The translations under genes and the position numbers were made by a program. Source: Eonycteris spelaea (lineage: Eukaryota; Chordata; Mammalia; Chiroptera; Pteropodidae). From it: 64,000 bases of DNA. This document shows, one piece after another, positions 11,726 to 21,871 of the stretch. Where the stretch lies: contig PUFA01000072.1 of the NCBI GenBank assembly GCA_003508835.1, positions 6,422,501-6,486,500 on the forward strand, in the 5' to 3' direction. Below the pieces are notes generated by a model. That model saw nothing but the letters and a program-made list of their open reading frames with translations, was not told where the DNA came from and did no database searches. Each line of letters starts with the position of its first letter. Position 1 is the first letter of the stretch.

Positions 11726-12584
11726 TCGAAAATCCTGATCAAAAAGCGACTCTCCACCTTTCCCGCCAGCCAGAAAAACGAATAACATCTGAGCACTTTA
11801 AAATCTAAAGTTGCACATACGTCGTTGCCTTTACCTGTCTGAACACCAGTGGAAATAATCAAATAATAAGGGGGAAAAAAGTGAGACGTGAAAGAGATGC
11901 ACGTCTTCTTTAGGTAGAGTGAGAGGCAGCGAGTGGAGAGATAAGATGCCAAGGGCCGAAACGAAAGGCGGTCTGCGGTTTAGGACACAGTCACTGCCCC
12001 TAGTGCCCGGGGCCTGCTGCCAAGGTCAGATTCCAAGTCCACCAAGTGGTCTGGCCTCGCTTTCCATTCTGAAGAAAAGTATTAGAGACCCTCGCCCTCA
12101 CCCAGGCTGTTTCAGAAGAGATTTGTTCCAACCCCCCCCCCCCCCCAGCCTCAGGTTCTGGGACCTTTTCCGGTTGACTCCAGTAATGGTCGTCCACCTG
12201 CAGGTCAACCTGCTGCCCCGCGGCAAATCACGGCAGAACCCTCCGTCTGCACCTGCCTCCAGCCCGAGACAGGCAAAACTGGCAGAGGGGGCCAGCGGGA
12301 TTACTGCAAATGAAATAAAGATGGTCCGAGGCATGGACTTTTTATCCAGAAAAGTCTCCGGCTAGCCCTCGTCACAGCCCTTCACAATCTCTTCACACTG
12401 GCATGCTAGGATGTAGCAAAGATTAAACCTGCGGAGGAACGCCAGGCTTTGTGGCCCTGACACCGAGCGCTTTGAGCCAGGGGAGGGAGGGGCGGGTGGA
12501 GGGAGGTGGACAGTGAGGAGGAAAAGGCGAGAGAAAAGCAAGACAAAAGACAACGCGCTCTGCAATCTTTCTGCTAGAGGCCTT
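11726..12584. other. Unique-looking DNA with a poly-C run
   Basis: A run of 15 C lies at 12132-12146. I see no gene. Open frames of 148 codons (plus) and 87 codons (minus) are GC-driven and lack motifs. Confidence 0.4.
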
Positions 12585-12725
12585 TGTTCAGCCGCTACGT
12601 TATTTGGTGATCTAGACAAAGGCATAATAATGCGCTTTATCTGCTCAGTTTATTATGTGTGTGTGTCATAGGTGTACATGCATATTACTGGCCATAAAAT
12701 ATATATAACATGTGCCAGGAAGAGA
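12585..12725. other. Candidate conserved non-coding element
   Basis: 'cagccgctacgttatttggt', 'gtctagacaaaggcataata' (approximate reading), 'atgcgctttatctgctcagt' and 'ttattatgtgtg' make an AT-rich, repeat-free block with GATA-like and homeodomain-like cores. The call rests on texture only. Confidence 0.3.
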
Positions 12726-13174
12726 GCGAGGAGAGAAGGCAAAGGCTTCTGACTCAGTGAGAGTTTGCCTCCTCCGAGGCGAGTGGGCCTTCTGGCGCCA
12801 TCGTCATGACGATCATCTCAGGCCAAGTGGTGATTTGAGAAGAGGCTGCTTCAAAAAGTAGAAATAATGTTTTAGAAATGTGAAATGATTATGGGAGTTC
12901 TTGCTCTCAAGAGCCTGGACAAAGATCAAGCAATAACACTCATCCTTGACATCTAGTGTTGTTTATTTTCCGGAAGTGAAGTGGGAGAGAGAGAAATGGG
13001 ATGAGAAAATGACCAGAACATCATTAAAGAATCACATTACTGCATGTTTACTTCCTGCTTGCACACCTACTAGAGCAAACTTGCTTATTTTTATGGTTTC
13101 TGAAATGTGTTCTTTATTAATAAAATATTTACGGAGAGGCTTCCATAGTGGAATTTAAAAATCGTTGGGTTAAA
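12726..13174. other. Unrecognised DNA
   Basis: No supported gene or repeat. 13090-13135 contains 'tctttattaataaaatattt', an AT-rich stretch with no further meaning that I can support. Confidence 0.35.
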
Positions 13175-13350
13175 CAAACTGGGTTCAGAACTTGCCACCA
13201 CCCCTTGGGAGCCATGTGATTGTGTGTGGTCCTCGTTGATCTTTGGTTAGCTCATCTGTGAAACAGAATAATAACATCTACCTTGGAGGTTTTTTGAAGC
13301 GTGAAGATCATTTCTGCACCCAATGCACTGCACACAGCTTTATCATCATT
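13175..13350 (+). mobile_element. MIR
   Basis: 'cttgccaccaccccttggga', 'gccatgtgattgtgtgtggt', 'agctcatctgtgaaacagaa' and 'taataacatctaccttggag' follow the MIR head, core and 3' half in order. Confidence 0.85.
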
Positions 13351-13549
13351 TACAAGTATGCAACAGCCTCTAAGATAGTCCTTCCTACCTACTATAAAAT
13401 AGATGGGACCACAAGCCCACCAAGGAGAACCATTGCTAAAGGAGGTCGGCTCTCTTTGGCTGCCCTTGAAAGGCCATCCCAATCCCCTGCAGGGTCCAAG
13501 AAACAGAGACTATCCGTTATGACCAACCAGGCTTCCACAGAGCCTTGGA

Positions 13550-13560
13550 ATATATATATT

Positions 13561-13620
<60 letters not shown>
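13550..13620. repeat. (TA)n microsatellite, about 70 bp
   Basis: The tract is almost pure TA with two phase breaks (near 13559 and 13585). It is self-complementary and can extrude as a cruciform. It is likely length-variable and hard to sequence. Confidence 0.98.
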
Positions 13621-13621
<1 letters not shown>

Positions 13622-13859
13622 CCTAGAAATACAATTCTCTTTTAAAAAGGGGGGAATTGGCATTGAAATTAGTTGGTTTCTACTTCCCTAAAGAAAACGG
13701 GGAGACACCCAGAAAGCATCTTTAAGACCAAGTGTCACCTCTGGGTGAGCTTCCTATTTGAGGGACAGGATTTAAAGCCCTTGGTTCATGTAGGACCAAC
13801 TCTGTGCTCTCTCACTGGCCATTTGAGTCCCTTCCCCGTCATCGGAAGCTGGATCTCTA
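13621..13859. other. Unrecognised DNA
   Basis: No supported feature. Confidence 0.35.
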
Positions 13860-13945
13860 CGGCCATTCATTCATCCCTTCATCTCCTCATTCACTCACTT
13901 AGCAACCATATTTTTCATTTCGAATATTACTGGGAGTTATTAAAT
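13860..13945 (-). mobile_element. L2 3' end, antisense (weak)
   Basis: 'cattcattcatcccttcatc' and 'cattcactcacttagcaacc' are degenerate copies of the complement of the L2 tail. Only the very end is seen. Confidence 0.5.
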
Positions 13946-14519
13946 GTGCAAAAAAGAAGGGCACATCTGCCTGGAGACCACACTTTAGCAATAATGGACA
14001 ATTTTGACACGTCTTAAAAAATCTTATTCTGTGCATTCCTCATTGCCTTTAGCTGTTTGGACATCCGTGAAAATCATCAAAGACAGGAAGAAGTGAAAGG
14101 CACATTTTTATGAAGCAGCACTGGAGGTACTCAGAGGATAAAAAAAGCAAAGGATCAAACACAAAGGAAACTTCCTGGTTAATACACGGTCATTGCTTTT
14201 AAGAGATATTTTTATCTAGTTGAGAAAACCAGGCATGTGTACATGAAGAGATAATTTCTTAAGGTAACAATTTAAGAAAAGCCAAAGCACTATTCTTTCA
14301 ACTTTTTATAGAGCTCAAAAGTAAAAAAAAAAAAAAAGAAGCCAGAAGCAGCCTGTATAAATTTTCATATCAGTGTCTCAAACAGTATTTATATTATTAT
14401 AAGAGTTCAAAGCATGCAATGGTTGTTCTAATCTGAAAAGGATAGGAAATTCTCTGTGAAAAAAAGACTTGAGTTGAGCCTTTTGAGATAATGTAGTAAT
14501 TTTCATGATTATTGATGAG
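13946..14519. other. AT-rich unrecognised DNA
   Basis: A poly-A run interrupted by G lies at about 14322-14338. No gene or named repeat. Confidence 0.35.
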
Positions 14520-14765
14520 ATAAGTAGCCTGTATTTCTCAAGCACATAGGTTATATCAGATACTGTGCTATGTTCCTAATGCAAACTGCTCTGTGTGATC
14601 CTCATATTAATAACCAACATGAGGTTTGTTATCCCATTTGGCAGAGGAGAAAACTGAGGCTCGGACACATTGAGTTCACGGTCCTATGGCATGTGATGGT
14701 GGTAAAACCGGGATTTGAACCTGGCACTGGGCTACCCCAAGGTCAGTGCTCATACATTTCTCTGA
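14520..14765 (-). mobile_element. MIR, antisense, near full length
   Basis: 'gatactgtgctatgttccta', 'gatcctcatattaataacca', 'gaggagaaaactgaggctcg' and 'accgggatttgaacctggca' are the full set of antisense MIR landmarks in order, including the tRNA-like B-box side. At about 245 bp it is one of the longest MIRs here. Confidence 0.93.
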
Positions 14766-14934
14766 CAAGAACGTTTCTCTGACAAGCAAGATTTAGATGA
14801 GTAGGAAAATGTCAGGAGACCAGTATGTGCCACAGCATGGTGGCAAAAATATCGATGGCTTGTGAGGAAAGTGGGAAGTCTGGCTACAGCAAGGATCACT
14901 GGTGTTTCCAACAGCCTTTTTGACTTTCCTGCTT

Positions 14935-15400
14935 TATTAACAAAACTCTGAATCTAGTCGGGCACGACTATGGCCCCCCACAGTAAACAAAAATACATTT
15001 TTCCAGCCTCCTTTGTATCTGGATGTAGTCATGTGACTAAATTTTGACCAATAAGATTTAAGTGGAAGCCATTTATATGACTCACAAAAAATACCTTAAA
15101 GGGAAGAACTGTGTCCTTCTTCACTCCTTTCTCCTTCTTTCTGTGGATTTGATACTGGATCTGAAAGGGCTCATCCCTAACATGGGCAACCTTGGGAACA
15201 AGGTCACACAAGGCAGGGCAAGAAGACGGAAGGAGCTTTGGTCTCTGGGCACGTGGTGGAGCAAAATATCATTTCTGTCCTGGGCTGCCTGTACTTGGTC
15301 TTTGAAATGAGAGAGGAATAAGCTTCTGTGTAGTTTAATTCACTGTGATTTGGGGTTATACTGTTACTGGCAATCGAACTTAATCCTAATTAGGACATAA
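14935..15400 (+). mobile_element. LTR-like mammalian interspersed repeat, class uncertain
   Basis: The sequence follows a mammal-wide repeat whose landmarks are 'ccagcctcctttgtatctgg', 'gtcatgtgactaaattttga', 'ccaataagatttaagtggaa', a 'cttaaagggaagaactgtgt' block, and an end resembling 'gaataagcttctgtgtagtt' then 'cgaacttaatcctaatta'. The terminal layout resembles MaLR-type LTRs. I cannot name the family. Confidence 0.6.
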
Positions 15401-15439
15401 TCTAACAAGACTTGAGCCAAGAGTTTCTGTAGGTGATCA

Positions 15440-16350
15440 GTGGGAGAGCCGGTTGGAAAGACGTGGAGGTCATGGAGAACTTCACAAGTCAAGTTAAGGC
15501 ATGTGTCATTTATTTTATAGGCTATTTGAGCAGACAAATATAATAAGAGCGGTGTTTCCAGAAGAATACCTGGTTATGTTGTCTAGAGTGTCCCAGTCTG
15601 GGGAACTAATGAATGAAGTGAAAGCACTTGAGAAATCACTCCAATTAGCCAGGTTGGAGTGCAAAGGGGTCGGGACTCGGGAAGAGAAGCTGTAGGATTC
15701 AGATTCTAAGTTGAAATTGAGGGTCAGATACAGAGTAGACAAAGGTGACTGAGATTCTCCTCGAAGGTCCATGGTATGTTGGTAAAAATAGAGAAATCAG
15801 AACATGAAAGACAAATCAAAGAAGGACACATTTTCCCTTTCAGAGTTGTGGAGCTGAAGATCATGGAGAGATGCCTAGGGAGATACAGCCCAGGTCACGT
15901 GCCTGCAGCTTGTTAGATAAAAAGTCTAAAAATGCAGGATTAGACAAATGGAAGCAGGAAGGATAGAGATGAACTTGTGATATGAGTTTTTCAAGCAATA
16001 AGATACAGGAATCAGGCCCAAATCATAAGTATGAGAGGGAAAAAGAGACGGAAGAGAGAGAGAGAGAAGTGGTGATTAAGGGGAGAAGAAAAATGGATAT
16101 GATGTACTGTCTTAGAGTCTAAGGAAAGAACTTCTAGCAACAGCGGAATGTGTCAGAAAAGAAAGAGAAGACCCGGTGGGAAAGGATCACTGAGTTTGTC
16201 AATGAAGAAGGAGGTATTGTTGATCTTTTAGTGACAAGGTCACTAGATAACTGAGGATGGAAGCCTAGTTCTAGGGGATCGAAGAATGAACGTCTGAGGG
16301 GGAAGGAAATACATTTGAGAAATATATGTGAACTGCAAAAAGAAAAAAGG
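15440..16350 (-). mobile_element. L2 ORF2 remnant, antisense
   Basis: This is a purine-rich stretch of about 0.9 kb. On the minus strand it follows L2 ORF2. The best-aligned part is 16215-16290 ('tgttgatcttttagtgacaa', 'ggatggaagcctagttctag'), the complement of L2 reverse-transcriptase coding sequence. Reading frames are broken throughout. The 5' part (15440-15900) matches less well and may include other DNA. A (GA)n run sits at about 16051-16069. Confidence 0.62.
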
Positions 16351-16925
16351 ACAGTGATGTCAAAGTCTTTCATGGGATACGGAAGCCCTATATCGATTAG
16401 TTAGTGGTGAAGCAAACTGGGGGGAGCCGTCTCTAAGCCTTGGGATCTTGATGTGTCAATATGAATTTCTACCATGTGGGATCATGGCAAAGATAAACTA
16501 ATATGTGTGAAAGTTCACAGCACAGAGCACGTCAGACAATAGTTATGTATCAAATGTCTACCTATTCCTCCACGTCTTCAGGTTATTTCTCCCATTTCAT
16601 CATGTCGTTTTAGACTTAACTAATTGCCCCTCAAATGAATGTCCCTGTGCCCGTGGAGACCAGACTAGAGCTAGGCGCAAAACGTGCCTGTCACTTAGAG
16701 AAACCCTCCGATTGCACCTGTGTCTTGGATTTCATGTTGTCTCAAATCGCACGGCAGCTTTTTGGGGCCTGTCGGAGAGGACGAGAGCCCTCAGAGGTGG
16801 GGACTCAAAGCGTTCCTGTTTATTCGCAGCAACCAAGGAGCATACGGTTGTTCTCTCCTATAACAGGAATACCAAAAACAACAGCCAGACCACGTACTAA
16901 GCCGAGACAAAACTGCAGCTCACCG
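16351..16925. other. Unrecognised DNA
   Basis: At 16500-16560 'cagcacagagcacgtcagac' may be a MIR 3' scrap. Otherwise no feature. Confidence 0.35.
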
Positions 16926-16929
16926 AAAT

Positions 16930-17045
16930 CCATCTTGTGAAGTTGGTATAGTCATCTCCATTTCACACGTGAGAAACCTGAGGCTCAGAGGAGTTTAACA
17001 AGGTGTCATTTGTGAGCTCATGTGGCAGGGGCAGCAGAGGGTGAC
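16930..17045 (-). mobile_element. MIR, antisense
   Basis: 'tatagtcatctccatttcac', 'gtgagaaacctgaggctcag' and 'aggagtttaacaaggtgtca' are the complement of the MIR core. Confidence 0.9.
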
Positions 17046-17115
17046 CTTTGTCCGTGTCTAGGACCCATGAATTCTACCATCACTCTGTGGGCCACTTTCT
17101 GTTTAGGTTTTTGGG

Positions 17116-17147
17116 TTTTTTGTTTGTTTGTTTATTTGTTTGTTTGG
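17116..17147. repeat. (TTTG)n simple repeat
   Basis: Seven to eight TTTG/TTTA units. It lies just upstream (plus strand) of the 5S pseudogene insertion but outside its proposed target duplication. Confidence 0.9.
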
Positions 17148-17189
17148 CAGGCGACCCTTGGTTGACCTCACAGATTGCAAGGACCTTGT

Positions 17190-17196
17190 CAGTTTA
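17190..17196. repeat. Candidate target-site duplication, left copy (5S)
   Basis: 'cagttta', repeated at 17339-17345 flanking the 5S retropseudogene. Seven bases is short for LINE-1, so this is suggestive only. Confidence 0.55.
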
Positions 17197-17338
17197 CAAT
17201 CCCTTATTTTTTATTTTTACACCTACAGCACCTGGTCTCCCTAGGTGGTCTTCCTTCTCAGTACTAACTAGGCGCGGCCCTGCTTAGCTTCCGAGATCAG
17301 ATGGGATCGGGCTTGTTCAGGGTGGCATGGCCGTAGAC
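17197..17338 (-). pseudogene. 5S rRNA retropseudogene with A-rich tail
   Basis: The minus strand from 17338 to about 17220 follows the whole 5S rRNA: it starts 'gtctacggccatgcc', carries 'cccgatcccatctgatctcg', then 'agctaagcagggccgcg' (the box A region), 'ctaggtgctgtaggt'-like 3' sequence, and ends at about 119 nt against the usual 120-121. The 5' half is well kept. The 3' half has more changes, around the intermediate element and box C. After the 3' end comes an A-rich tail (gtaaaaataaaaaataaggg) and then 'taaactg', which also lies immediately before the 5' end. That 7-bp direct repeat at 17190-17196 and 17339-17345 is a candidate target-site duplication. This is the mark of LINE-1-mediated retroposition, so I call it a pseudogene rather than a 5S gene. 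A 5S-derived SINE is the alternative. Confidence 0.9.
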
Positions 17339-17345
17339 CAGTTTA

Positions 17346-17824
17346 GGTATTTTGAGACTCAGAAGTTTGTTGAGTACTCCCCCTGCTTCCATAGCTCCTG
17401 CCCAGGAGGAGAGGGGCCTGAGGTCATCCCTGACTCAGACCTGGGCGGGACCGTCACAGGATGACTGTGATACCAGCATAGGTATGGTCAAGGGCAGCCA
17501 GAATGAAGAATGAGTCTGCCCAAACCATGGTCCAGGTACCAGAGCCTTGTCATCCCACTTATCCAGAGGCAGAATTGGACCAGGTCCACCGGCCACAGCT
17601 TGGACTTCCCATCTGGCAAATCCTGACAAATTTTCTGCCTTCCCCAATGGCCCATCAGCCACCGAAAGCCACTACTTCACGGAGACAGAGACGGCTCTGG
17701 GCTTCACACACCACAGTAATTGTGCGGTGGCCAGCCCCCGAATTGACTCCACCCAACTCAGACACCTTGGAACAGGTATTCTCTGAAGCATGCCCGAGAC
17801 TGTTACCTCTCTATATGAAGTAAG
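17346..17824. other. Unrecognised DNA
   Basis: No gene or named repeat. The 106-codon open frame at 17503-17823 has no motif. Confidence 0.35.
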
Positions 17825-17965
17825 CTGAAAGATGAAAGACCAAGGCGATCATTTTCGTCCGGCTTATGCGTAATTACGCATTCATCAGTCAGAGCTTTAA
17901 TTACCAGGAGATAAAGGTACCATTAGCGTTTTGAGGAAAACTGGCTCCAGCAAAATGCATTTCTT
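17825..17965. other. Candidate conserved non-coding element
   Basis: The block contains 'cttatgcgtaattacgcatt', whose core 'tgcgtaattacgca' is a perfect 14-bp inverted repeat around a TAATTA homeodomain dimer site. It also holds 'gagctttaattaccaggag' and 'ggtaccattagcgttttgag'. It is repeat-free. The dense TAAT/ATTA content and the palindrome make it the best enhancer candidate in the window, by inference. Confidence 0.45.
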
Positions 17966-19079
17966 TTGTCTCCCAGCCAGTGACAACTAACTGTTATCCT
18001 CGGAAAGGCTTAGCAGGGAGACTCCAGCCTAAACCATAAAAGGCCCTCAACCGTAAAAGACGAAGCCACCGAGGTAGGCACGGCATTCATTTGCGGGAGA
18101 TAGTCTGTGGCGGGAAGCCCAGCACAGCTTCCAAGGCAAGGGCATGCCTCCCTGATGACGTTAGACAGAAAGGTGGAGGCGTGGATGGAAGGGGGAAGGG
18201 AAACTTGGGAGCCTTGAGGTATTACCTTGCTACTCCCTGGCATGAAAGGCAGAATCTCAGCTTCCACCCAAACCCTACCAAACCAGAATCTGTATTTTCT
18301 CGTGACGGCCCGGGTGGTTTATATGCACCTTACGGTGTGAGACGCGTTACTTCAGAAGGCCTCGCAGCCCGGCACAACAGGGCTCTCCAGCTCACCGTTG
18401 AAACCAAGGATGGGGGTTTGCTCATCTCTCCTACTTGTGTTCGTTAAAGAGGAAAACTGGAAGCAGGAATATGTGTGTGTCTAGAGGGTGTTTTTCTTTT
18501 GTTTTGTTTTTAATATCTGGCAGGAAAAAATAAGATTTTTTTTTTCCCCCATCCAGTGTTGCTTTTAAAAGTAAACCTCACTGAATGGGGAGCAAAGTGG
18601 GGGCGGAAGTGAAGAGCGTAAAACACACACAATGTCGAATCGAAATGATTAATAAAGCCGAGAGGCAGAGCGTCCCCCGGTGCAGGGTGCAATGCGACAG
18701 ACAGGTCAGGGCAAACGCTGGAGTGGATTTCAGGGCCTCTTGCCTCGGGGCTGGAACAGGCAGCAACAGAGAGAAAACCATTTCACAACAAGGAGAATAG
18801 GAAACTGGCAAGAAAGAAACCTCAGGAAAGCGGGGATGGGAGGGTGAGAAAGAATCAGACCGGGAGAGGGATTCCTTGGGTGGCAAGGGTATGGGCGTGG
18901 TAGGACGTGAGGCCGGCCTCTAGACCACACCCACAAGACCGATTAGCAGACCATAAAGGCCAGGCATCCAACTCGGAGTTTTGAATAATGAGCCCAAGTT
19001 CTGAGGTGTGAGGACAGAGTTGGCTTTAAGCCCGATGTCATGGTCATTTGTTATAAATGTAAATCCGGAGGTAATGTAA
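17966..19079. other. Unique-looking DNA
   Basis: No gene or named repeat. 18560-18680 ('tgcttttaaaagtaaacctc', 'aatgattaataaagccgaga') has CNE-like texture. A T-run lies at about 18536-18545. Confidence 0.35.
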
Positions 19080-19215
19080 ATTTTCTTGCTAAGCCTTCAA
19101 CTTCCTCATCTGTAAAATGGGGGATCATTCTATCCGCCTCATAGAGTCGTAAAGATTGAATGAGATAATGTATGTCAAACCTCAGCACAACACAAAATGA
19201 TGGCTATTTTCACTT
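19080..19215 (+). mobile_element. MIR 3' half
   Basis: 'cttcctcatctgtaaaatgg', 'cctcatagagtcgtaaagat' and 'tgaatgagataatgtatgtc' are clear MIR core and 3' landmarks. Confidence 0.92.
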
Positions 19216-19999
19216 ACTATTTTCTCAGCAAGTATTTCCAGCATTATTAATTTTCCAGCACGTTTTTTTCTCTTGGCACTGACCTTAACCTGTCTTCCGA
19301 AAAGAGGGTTGGGGATGATTCAAATGCTTTTATACGCACTGTCTTCTGCTCTCTACGTGCTCTCAGAGCATGATCTCTTATCTCACTTATTCAACCTTTC
19401 CATGATACTGACAGCTTACTGTGTGTCGGGCATATTAACTAACTAAACTAGCCCCATTGATGTCAAAGCACCATGGAAAAGAGAGCACAGTGAAAATGCA
19501 CAAAACCAGGGAAGTGCCCAGCATCCTCTCCATCACGTGGACTGGCATCTTTTACGGCCCAGCTCTGAAAAATTGCGGGATGGAGTTTGAACCGAATTCC
19601 TGGGCCTCCTGGAAGTGAATCGATGCTCTCGGGAACGACTCCAGCTCAAGACGAGCAGCTCTGTACTTCCTGTGTCACACGAAGCGTCCCCGCCACACTG
19701 TGTCCCTCAGAGGAGGCAACGTGGAGCCAATCAAGCTGGGCTCAGTCACTCCTCAAGCGGCTTCTCAGCACTGTGCCATGGTCGGCATCCCAGACCAGAT
19801 CATCTGCCATACAGACTCATGTCCTTTGTCCCAAGGATGCTGGAACGGGAAGGCAGATAGATCTGCACAATTCCCCTCCGGGAGGCAGAGCTGGTGTGGT
19901 AGGCCTCCAGAACAAGGCTCACTGGCTGATGGGTTATGGTGCCTGGCCTGAGGCTGCCAACACAATAGGGGAACCTCACGGAAGTGCTGAGTCATCAGT
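19216..19999. other. Unrecognised DNA
   Basis: At 19380-19445 'cttattcaacctttccatga' may be an antisense L2 end. The overlapping open frames at 19587-20012 and 19700-19951 (about 80-140 codons) are in different frames and show no motif. Confidence 0.35.
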
Positions 20000-20145
20000 C
20001 TTTAGACTCTGAGATCAGACAAAGCTGGATTTGAATCTCCGTTCTACCTCTTACGAGCTATAAGCGCTTGGCCTTAGTTGCCTGACCTCTCCGAGCTTTA
20101 GTTTCCTTGCCTGTAAGATATGGATCATCTGAGCAACTACTTCTG
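20000..20145 (+). mobile_element. MIR, 5' part (split by insertion)
   Basis: 'agctggatttgaatctccgt', 'ctcttacgagctataagcgc' and 'gtttccttgcctgtaagata' follow the MIR head and core. The element stops at about 20145 and its missing 3' part resumes at about 20562, so it was interrupted by the repeat between. Confidence 0.9.
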
Positions 20146-20150
20146 CATCA

Positions 20151-20541
20151 TTCAGGGTCCTGGCAGGAACATATGGCACACTCAAACTGGACAATTTAAG
20201 GAGAGTTTAATAAAGGGACTACTTACAAAGGAGTGGGCGCAGTGGAGGGAAATCGCGGGGATGGGGGGAAGGGTGCAGGACCCTGGGGCTGGAAACAGCG
20301 GGGACCATCGCCCAGGACTGCGAGGCGAGAACTCAGAAGAGTGAGGCACCTTGACATTGGATTGCAGACAAGGGAGCCCAGGAAGGCAGGGCTCGGCTCC
20401 GTCCCTCTCCTCCCCATGGCTGAGCCCGCTGGAAGCCTAAGGGCAGGACAGCCTGTCGACAGTGTCCCTGTAGCTCAGCCTTTGGGGCACAGAGCAGGGT
20501 AGAAGAGAGTAGAGAGTGGGTGTGGAGAGGCAACTCTAAAA
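20151..20541 (+). mobile_element. LTR-like interspersed repeat inserted in a MIR
   Basis: It follows a mammalian interspersed repeat with landmarks 'ggtcctggcaggaacatatg', 'gcacactcaaactggacaat', 'gagagtttaataaagggact' and, at the far end, 'ggcacagagcagggtagaag' then 'gagagtgggtgtggagaggc'. It splits one MIR into two collinear halves, which proves insertion. A 5-bp direct repeat, 'catca', at 20146-20150 and 20542-20546 fits an LTR-type target duplication but could be chance. Family name not certain. Confidence 0.68.
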
Positions 20542-20561
20542 CATCACGCACACTGTCACGG

Positions 20562-20640
20562 GGTCATCCTGGGAACTAAATGAGACCCGCACAGAAAGGG
20601 CTTGGTTTGTGCGAGCATGTAATAAATGTTAACCGTACGG
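20562..20640 (+). mobile_element. MIR, 3' part (continuation)
   Basis: 'gaactaaatgagacccgcac' and 'gagcatgtaataaatgttaa' continue the MIR begun at 20000. Confidence 0.78.
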
Positions 20641-21403
20641 TGGCCTTTTAATTTTACCAATGAAGAAAGTGAAACTTATGATGTTTCAAAAGTTTCCTTG
20701 GGTTACATAGAACGGAGATGATTACTGGTGTTCAGTCCCAAACTCCTAGAATGCTACCTCCCAGGCATTGCTACTGTCACAGTGACAAGAGGACGTCTCA
20801 GCAGATGGATGGAACGTCTGGAAGCAAAATCTCAGGCTAGCAACAAAATTGGTCACATCTCATATTAGGTTCGGTGGGAGGAACTGAAAAAAAAAATCAC
20901 CATTTAAGGTACCTATGTCATACAGAGGGGATTTGGGCTAGATGTAAGAGTCTACGAAGATACGAAAATGAATACTAGTGAATTGCAGATCTGTCTTGAA
21001 AGAATCTAAGGAGATTTAGAGCTGAGTGTGGTCCATCAGAATCAGCACCTCTGTGAACCATGAGCCCAGCACTAGCGACCTAGGTGGCATCGTCAGGATT
21101 GTCCCCAGAGCAGTAAACTAGAACTTGACCGGCCAGTGACTGTAGGCATAAACTGTGCCCTCTGTCCCTTTTGGGTGCATCATTCTAAATGGTTACTGGG
21201 CCCTGCCTGCTCAGAGAGAAAGAATTTGTTTGGTTACCCCCTAGAATCTCAGAGCATCTGGGCTCTGCCTTGCTTAAACTCCCAATTTCAACCTAATGGC
21301 GCCTGCGTCTTGCACTGAAGTGTTGTTTTGGAAATGATCACCTAAAAATGACCCTATGGGAACCCCAGCTTCTGCAAGGTCATACAGTGATCTACTACCC
21401 CTT
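20641..21403. other. Unrecognised DNA
   Basis: 20645-20760 ('taccaatgaagaaagtgaaa', 'gggttacatagaacggagat') resembles an eroded antisense MIR. The rest is unassigned. Confidence 0.4.
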
Positions 21404-21457
21404 CTGAAAACAAGAAATCACCCTGTTCATCTGAAAATAAGAAATCACCCCACTCAT
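21404..21457 (+). repeat. 27-bp tandem duplication
   Basis: Two adjacent units beginning 'ctgaaaacaagaaatcaccc' (21404-21430) and 'ctgaaaataagaaatcaccc' (21431-21457) differ at only a few positions. This is a local tandem duplication. Confidence 0.9.
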
Positions 21458-21647
21458 CCAACTTGCTTCTCCATTAGGATCGCCCTAAATGCTGTGCTGA
21501 CCCAAAACCTAGCAATGTATTTAGTTAATTTCCTGTGATAATAAACCTCTACTGGACACAGAATGATTTATATGGAAACTAGACTTTCTGTATTTGACTT
21601 TGACTTTCTCTGGGACATCCACGAGCCATCCACAAAATAGGCTAAAG

Positions 21648-21871
21648 CAGTGGTCCTCAACGTTTTTGGCCCCAGGGACGATGTTCTTAATAAGAATCTA
21701 TGCCTAATGATCTGAGGTGGAGCTGAGGCGGTGATGCTGGCGCTGGGGAGCAGCTGCAAATCCAGGTGAAGCTTTGCTCACTTGCCCACCACTCACCTCC
21801 TGCTGTGCAACCCGGTTCCTGACAGGCCACATACTGGTACCATTCTGTGGACATGGGGTTGGGGACCCCTG
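21648..21871. mobile_element. hAT-Charlie element, internally deleted
   Basis: It starts 'cagtggtcctcaacgttttt' and ends 'gttggggacccctg', which are good hAT inverted termini. The interior 'gaggtggagctgaggcggtg', 'caaatccaggtgaagctttg' and 'ctcctgctgtgcaacccggt' follows a MER1-group element that is longer when complete, so this copy has lost its middle. Flanks 'ggctaaag' (21640-21647) and 'cgctagag' (21872-21879) agree at 6 of 8 positions and are likely the decayed 8-bp target duplication. Confidence 0.88.

Noticed and set aside
17220..17338. Functional 5S rRNA gene
   Set aside because: Many changes in the 3' half, an A-rich tail and flanking direct repeat, and no T-run terminator at the 3' end point to a pseudogene.
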